64,000 nucleotides of DNA from Orientallactaga sibirica (taxonomy: Eukaryota; Chordata; Mammalia; Rodentia; Dipodidae): assembly GCA_036365145.1 (NCBI GenBank), contig JAEOAD010000029.1:21251001-21315000 (forward strand), in the 5' to 3' direction. The stretch's first letter is position 1, and every line of letters starts with the position of its first letter. The position numbers were made by a program, and so were the translations under genes. The notes beneath the pieces are model-generated. The model did no database searches. It saw only the letters and a program-made list of their open reading frames with translations, and was not told the DNA's origin. Of this stretch, positions 58,946 through 64,000 are shown one piece after another.

Positions 58946-61162
58946 AAACAAATAAAAATGGTATTTGGAATTAATAACTTTTAAAAATAACTTTGGAACT
59001 AGGAAGGGCTCATGACCTATGTGTTAGTAAGCATTGGTTTTTGACACAATCTAATTTTAAAGATGAATGGATTAGAATAAATATTTATGTGGAGTGATGT
59101 TTTAAAAAGCAAAAGTCTAAGTCATTGGTGAAAGAAACAGGGCTGAAATTTGACTCCCTGGGCAAGGATATCAGCTCAAGTTTTTTCTCTCTGAATGAAA
59201 AAATAAAATACTTCATATTTTTACATGTAAATGTTATTACTCAGCATGAATTTAACATGTATATAATTTTCATATCTAAAATATACATTGTGAATAGATC
59301 TCCAACTGTATATAATATGTTGTATAACATAGATTATATTTATGATATGTTTCATATGTTTATATTCCAAAATCTAAATTAACATAATTTTCAATAAACC
59401 ATGACACAATATCTTGATAGTAAAACATCATAAATAAAATCTTAAGTTTCAAAACATTCTTTATCATTGTTATAATTTGGAAATTTTTAGGAGCTTACAA
59501 CAAACAGAAGCCCAATACTATCAGAATATTTCTTATTTCTTCTTCATTTATTTTCTAGATAGTTGATAACATTTACCAAGTTTACATCAAGTATAAGAAA
59601 GCAACAATGTCATTCCCCTATAGAAGAGAATGGGAAGCCAATCAGCTGACTTAACAGAGTGCCTTCCACGGAGATCATAGCTTAGTGTCAGTCTCTACAA
59701 AAATTAAGAACTACACTTTCCGAAATCTTACTGGGGTGGGGGGAGGGGCTCCTCATTCCTCAATCATGGTTAGACAAAGCCTTAACTCAAACTGCACAGT
59801 TACAATTTGTGTAGAGTTTCTTTGAAGCTTAGAAGTGCTTCAGCTGAAAGCAATATATTTGTTCCTAGTATTTAAAAAGTAACACACCTACACACTGATA
59901 AAACAGATCTCTGGTACATAATTTACTTCTTTAGTAAAATAATTACAAAATATGTTAGCAGGAGGGATTGTTTTGCCTCCTCTCAAAGCGAGAATCTGCT
60001 TCTTTGACTAATAGTTTGATCTCCACCTTGCAATGTGGCTCAGTTTTGAAGCAGTGGATCTCATCATCGTAATCATCCTCAGCTAGGTGGTAGGATGCAC
60101 TGCCATGTGGTAGGTTGTCCTATTTCTACAGCCTGTTTTAGAAGATAACACACATTTAAGGGCCATGCTAAATAATTTTTCAAACATATGAAGCATGTTA
60201 ATGCTCCCATAGATTGAAGTGGACATTTTAGACACCTTCTTAATGCATTCTTCATCATCATTCTAGTCACTCATTGAATTCCATTATAACATATTGATTC
60301 TATTTTCAGGAGTCTGGGGATGAGTCAAAGAAATAATTAAGTACTGTTGCAAAGGAGGCCTACTCTCTCCAAAAACCCTTACAGAAGAATAAAATGCCAC
60401 AATATTCTATCATATTTATCTAAGTTGTAATTAATTAATGAGTTGGCCTCGTAAAACAAAATATGAATATTTGGAAGCATATAATTAATTTTAACAAACT
60501 GTTTTAGGCAATTTCATTATATAGTCATGATATGGTATAAAATCTATGTCTTAGACATCTTCTATATTTCAGCAATAACTGTAGCTATACACAACATACA
60601 TGAAAATGTATCACTTTAAATGAATGTCTTATTTAACTTCTATATACACTATGAAAATATTCTGAAGTTAAGCCATTCCTGAGTGGAAAATTAATGTTGG
60701 TACTAAAGCATTCAAATAAAGTCAACTCATAAGACTGAAATATTTAGCTTGCTGAAAAGAAATGTATGTTGAGTAGTATACTTTATAAACAAAAAAATTA
60801 AATATGAAACCTAGCTGTAGTAATTTAATGGAGGTAATTAACATGCAGGTAATGTAGCAATGAAATGTATAAGCAGGAGTTGTAAAAATTTACAAGCTTC
60901 TAAAAACATGTACATACACATGCATTAAAGAATTGCTCATCCTTTCTAGTGATGCAAGGGAATTACCTGCTTAGAGCAAGTCACGTGATCATTTACGGAG
61001 TTAAGCATTGTTGTCTCTCCAATTGGTGATTTCACATGTATCCTTCCTCAAGGCCTGGCAGTGACTTACAGGACAGAGCACATGCCTTCTTTTTCCAAAA
61101 AGGAGGGATAGATCTTTTTCATTCAGTAAGTCTCAATATGAGCAAAGAATTTGACTATGCGA
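58946..61162. other. Repeat-poor AT-rich block
   Basis: No interspersed repeat is recognised for about 2.2 kb. A possible degraded coding relic lies on the minus strand at 59955-60305. The rest is AT-rich and unclassified. Confidence 0.4.
59955..60305 (-). pseudogene. Possible unidentified coding relic
   Basis: Two minus-strand frames give protein-like strings. One, near 60250-60130, reads NDDEECIKKVSKMSTSIYGS and on to CVLSSKTGC. A second frame, near 60085-59955, reads AEDDYDDEIHCFKTEPHC and on to VKEADSRFERR. They need at least one frameshift between them, and stops interrupt the first. I do not recognise the protein. It could be a pseudogene fragment or chance; open runs of ~50 codons occur at random. 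Confidence 0.2.
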
Positions 61163-61440
61163 TCCAGGGAAGTTCCATTCAGCAGCCTGGGCCAAGGAGA
61201 GAAAGACAAAGCCAACCAGCCACCACAGCAAACAGAGCAAAACTACAGCCAAAAAGTCACACAGCAGACTTCAGGAACTCCTGCTAGACATATTTGCATA
61301 TCTTTACAATGGAATCTCAAACCCATCACCACACCTTAAGACCGGCCCCCAGTGACCTTGCCTCTAGCAAGGTGATTGCAGATGCAAACTATAAAGTAAA
61401 ACACTGAATATATTGGGGGACATATATTCAAACTACCACA
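61163..61440 (-). repeat. 3' LTR of the young MaLR element
   Basis: The LTR start TGTGGTAGTTTG is intact at 61440 on the minus strand, directly after a purine tract. Homology to the 5' LTR is perfect to 61189, then becomes indel-rich to about 61163. The terminal ~90 bp found in the 5' LTR cannot be aligned. Confidence 0.82.
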
Positions 61441-62656
61441 TTCCGCCCCTGGCCCCCAATATATTTAGCTCCTGGCCCCCAATAGATTAATAACTATCAC
61501 ACATTGTAAATTGTACTCAGTCCAATTTCAAAGGTTCTCACAGTCTTGATCAACTTAAGATAGTGAGTCCTGTAAAATCAAACAAGTTAAATACTTTCAA
61601 CATGTAAAGGCACAGAGTAAACATTTTTAACTGGTAAAAAGCAAAGAGAGACTAGAATAATGCAAACTCAACTATCATCAGCCATCATCAAACTTCTGCA
61701 GTTCAAGTTCAATATAACCAGAGACTAACAGTCTCCATGTTTACCAATTCCGCCCCTCCAGCTGGGCAAAACTTTCATCCCATGCCAACACTGCACTCCA
61801 TGGTAGCCCTTTTGCACAGTCCTGGTATATCCAAAACATCTTCAGGTCTCCATGCAAACCACAGTCCATCTTCCAAAAGGCTCTTGCAGCCTATTCCTCA
61901 GGAACTTCATGCCCTGCCTTCATGCTGCAACTCAGCAGCGGCTCCTGGAACCGTGTGCAACTCATGACCACTCCATACATTTTTCATATTTCCAAAACTA
62001 ATACCAGGTGTGCAGGACACAGCCATATTCTAAATCCAGGGACAAAATAAACCATTGCCTTGAAAAGCAGGTTCCTTCTCCAGTCAACTCTTTCCAAAGA
62101 GTTTGCATTTCTAACAGTCTTTCCTCAGGCATCCTCTCCATTGTTTTAATGTAAATCAAGTCGGGCCACCTTCCTTCCACCTTCCTTAAGATTGCTAATG
62201 CGTTGACAATAGCAGCTCCAGTAACCTAAAACCAGTCTCAGTGCCTCTGCTTTTAACTTGATTGAGGTTTTCCAACTTAAAATCTAAAATCTCAGTTCGA
62301 TATCTTTAGCCAAGCACATCAGTCCATTACAAATTTAACCTTCATCAAACTTTCTGGGCCTGGATAGCAGAACGTAGCCATCCCTTATGCCAGTAGCCCA
62401 ATTCCAACAAAGTCCTCTGCAGTCTTTCCTTCCCCTTAGAAACCTCGTAAGCCAAGCCTCGAAGTTCAGTACTATCTGCACTTAGCATTCTCAAACTCTC
62501 ATCAGAATAGTCCATAAAACTTGGCTTACCACTCCAGAAGGCATCTTCAGTTGCAAGCACCAAGTCCATGCCCATTCCTCCAAAACAAAGGTTCCAAAAG
62601 ATGAATATCCACACGGTCAGGTTCATCTCACCCCACACTCCTCGGTACCACTTTAC

Positions 62657-63013
62657 TGTTGCAGACAGCTTCGGGTTCGCTGAGATGAACTTCCAGACCA
62701 GACACAGTTATGGAGGAAGGGATATTATTTATTGAAGCTTACAGATCCAGGGGAAGTTCCATAAAGGCAGGAGAAGCAGCCTGCTTTTCACAGGGCCAAG
62801 GAGAGAAAGACAAAGCCAACCAGCCACCACAGCAAACAGAGCAAAACTACAGCCAAAAAGTCACACAGCAGACTTCAGGAACTCCTGCTAGACATATTTG
62901 CATATCTTTACAATGGAATCTCAAACCCATCACCACACCTTAAGACCGGCCCCCAGTGACCTTGCCTCTAGCAAGGTGATTGCAGATGCAAACTATAAAG
63001 TAAAACACTGAAT
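62657..63013 (-). repeat. 5' LTR of the young MaLR element
   Basis: It ends CTGTCTGCAACA at 62657 on the minus strand, with an AATAAA signal at about 62733-62728. Its first ~31 bp, present in the 3' LTR, are missing at 63013, where unrelated sequence begins. Confidence 0.85.
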
Positions 63014-63204
63014 CTACACATACCTTCCTAAGTGATCTATGAAAATTTTCTGAAATTTCCATAAAGGGAAGTTACCTTGTTCTGAAATTCTACACTAGTC
63101 TGGAAGGTTTAAATATTATATTAAGTTTAAATTTCTCCTTCCTGCCTGGATTCACATCAACTAAACTCAAAATAAAAAAAAATACATAAATTTTATGGGT
63201 CTGG
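63014..63204. other. Unique sequence
   Basis: Nothing recognised. Confidence 0.4.
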
Positions 63205-63510
63205 GGAAATTGCTTAGTAGATAAAGCAATTGCCACAGAAGCTTAAGTACCTGAGTTCAGATTTCCAGAAACCATTACAGCTGAATGCTATAGTGTTGGC
63301 TATATGTAAGAAAGGAGATGGAGGGAAGGGAGTTTTCAGGAAGCTCAAGAGCCAGCTAGCCTTGCAAATGCAGCAGTGGGCAATAAGAGACTCTCTCAAA
63401 CAAGAAGGAAGGCAAGAAAAAATTTGAAGTTGTCTTCTGACACCTACATACACAATGTGGCAAATACACACCCTCACTCTCACATCAAACAAACACACTC
63501 ACACAGCCAT
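63205..63510 (+). mobile_element. B3-like SINE
   Basis: GGGTCTGGGGAAATTGCTTAG head, TACCTGAGTTCAGATTTCC, AAGAGACTCTCTCAAACAAG, GTCTTCTGACACCTACAT and a CACACTCACAC tail follow B3. Confidence 0.75.
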
Positions 63511-64000
63511 CTTAGGTATATGTTCATCAAACACAGACACAGGTAAATTAACTTTTCTAGATATTAAATAAGTGAATCTGCAGAGCAAGCTTAAAAATTT
63601 TTCACATTCACACTTAAACAAGAAGTCAAATCATAATTGTTTCATTAACTGGCATGCAAAATCAAAAGTTTCATCTATGTGTTCATCTATATGTTCAATG
63701 TGACAACCAGACAATGCAGTCATCTGTTTGCACACAATTAAAGAGTGCCTCAGTTGTAGAATGTGCTTACTACATGTCCTTGAATGTTAATGACAGACAG
63801 GTGGCTTAAAATACAAAATAATGAAAAGCAAAAGCCATGTCAGCATGAGTGACAGTGGGAATGCAAAACACATAAAAAAGTACACAATTAATGAGGGGGG
63901 CAGAAAAAACTTTCAGAAGTATAAGCACTGCTAAGATTCTCATGTCCCAGTAAATAACCCCCCTCTACCAAACTCATGTAACATTTAATTAGACTTATTA
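63511..64000. other. Unique intergenic sequence to the window end
   Basis: Nothing recognised. Confidence 0.4.

Larger units (their letters stand above)
61163..63013 (-). mobile_element. Young MaLR-type LTR element
   Basis: On the minus strand: a 5' LTR (63013 to 62657), a PBS region near 62653-62640 (TGGTACCGAGGAGT), an internal part of ~1.2 kb, a purine tract at 61457-61441 and a 3' LTR starting TGTGGTAGTTTGAATATATG at 61440. The 5' LTR lacks its first ~31 bp. Positions 61189-61409 and 62793-63013 are identical base for base. The internal part is collinear with the older copies at 30398-31144 and 46706-48088. No coding region was recognised, in keeping with a non-autonomous MaLR. Confidence 0.88.

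Noticed and set aside
61151..62943. Two near-identical short ORFs ending WNLKPITTP as a possible duplicated gene
   Set aside because: They are the same frame across the identical part of the two LTRs, not a gene.

Overview
This is a gene-poor mammalian nuclear window, almost certainly from a rodent. No intact protein-coding gene, rRNA, tRNA gene or CRISPR array could be supported. The evidence for a rodent is the dense set of rodent SINEs: B1 (7SL-derived), B2-superfamily B3-like copies and ID-like copies. The most abundant young SINE is a tRNA-derived element whose body runs GGCTGGAGAGATGGCTTAG ... AAGCCTAAGGACCC. From memory it fits the B2-superfamily 'DIP' element of dipodid rodents, so a jerboa (for example Jaculus) is the best guess. 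That is an inference, not a database result.

Layout. 1-3.2 kb: unique sequence with an old MER5A DNA transposon, a DIP-like SINE and a B1 inserted back to back, and a short L1 3' end with perfect 13-bp target-site duplications (TSDs). 3.86-7.09 kb: an antisense L1 that keeps its 5' monomers, ORF1 and the endonuclease part of ORF2 but has lost its 3' half. 7.3-9.0 kb: a cluster of B2/B3-type SINEs. 9-15 kb: mostly unrecognised sequence, with an MLT1-like LTR end. 15.3-16.9 kb: an antisense L1 3' UTR interrupted by a SINE. 18.8-25.7 kb: a sense L1 with decayed ORF1 and ORF2 and four nested SINEs. 25.7-30 kb: degraded L1 and MaLR remains plus unique sequence. 30-31.5 kb: an old antisense MaLR-type LTR element. 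32.6-33.1 kb: an ERVL-type LTR. 33-42.6 kb: mostly unique sequence with ancient L1M, MER5, ORR1/MT-like LTR and SINE copies. 42.6-44.1 kb: an L1 3' end with a 15-bp TSD, inserted into an ID SINE. 44.5-49.1 kb: LTR-rich, including a near-complete MaLR-type element with a recognisable tRNA-Leu primer-binding site, an abutting solo LTR and a GAA/GAAGGA microsatellite. 49-56 kb: SINEs, two MIRs and another L1 3' end. 57.6-58.1 kb: an unclassified LTR-like block. 61-63 kb: a MaLR-type element whose LTRs share a perfectly identical 221-bp block, the youngest-looking sequence here.

No genes work together in this window. The only coding relics recognised with confidence are L1 ORF1 and ORF2 pseudogenes, all frameshifted and interrupted. 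The main interest is the insertion history: nested and target-sharing insertions, SINE subfamilies, an L1 lineage with a long G-rich 3' UTR, and one apparently recent non-autonomous LTR element. I see no convincing evidence for a novel biological system.
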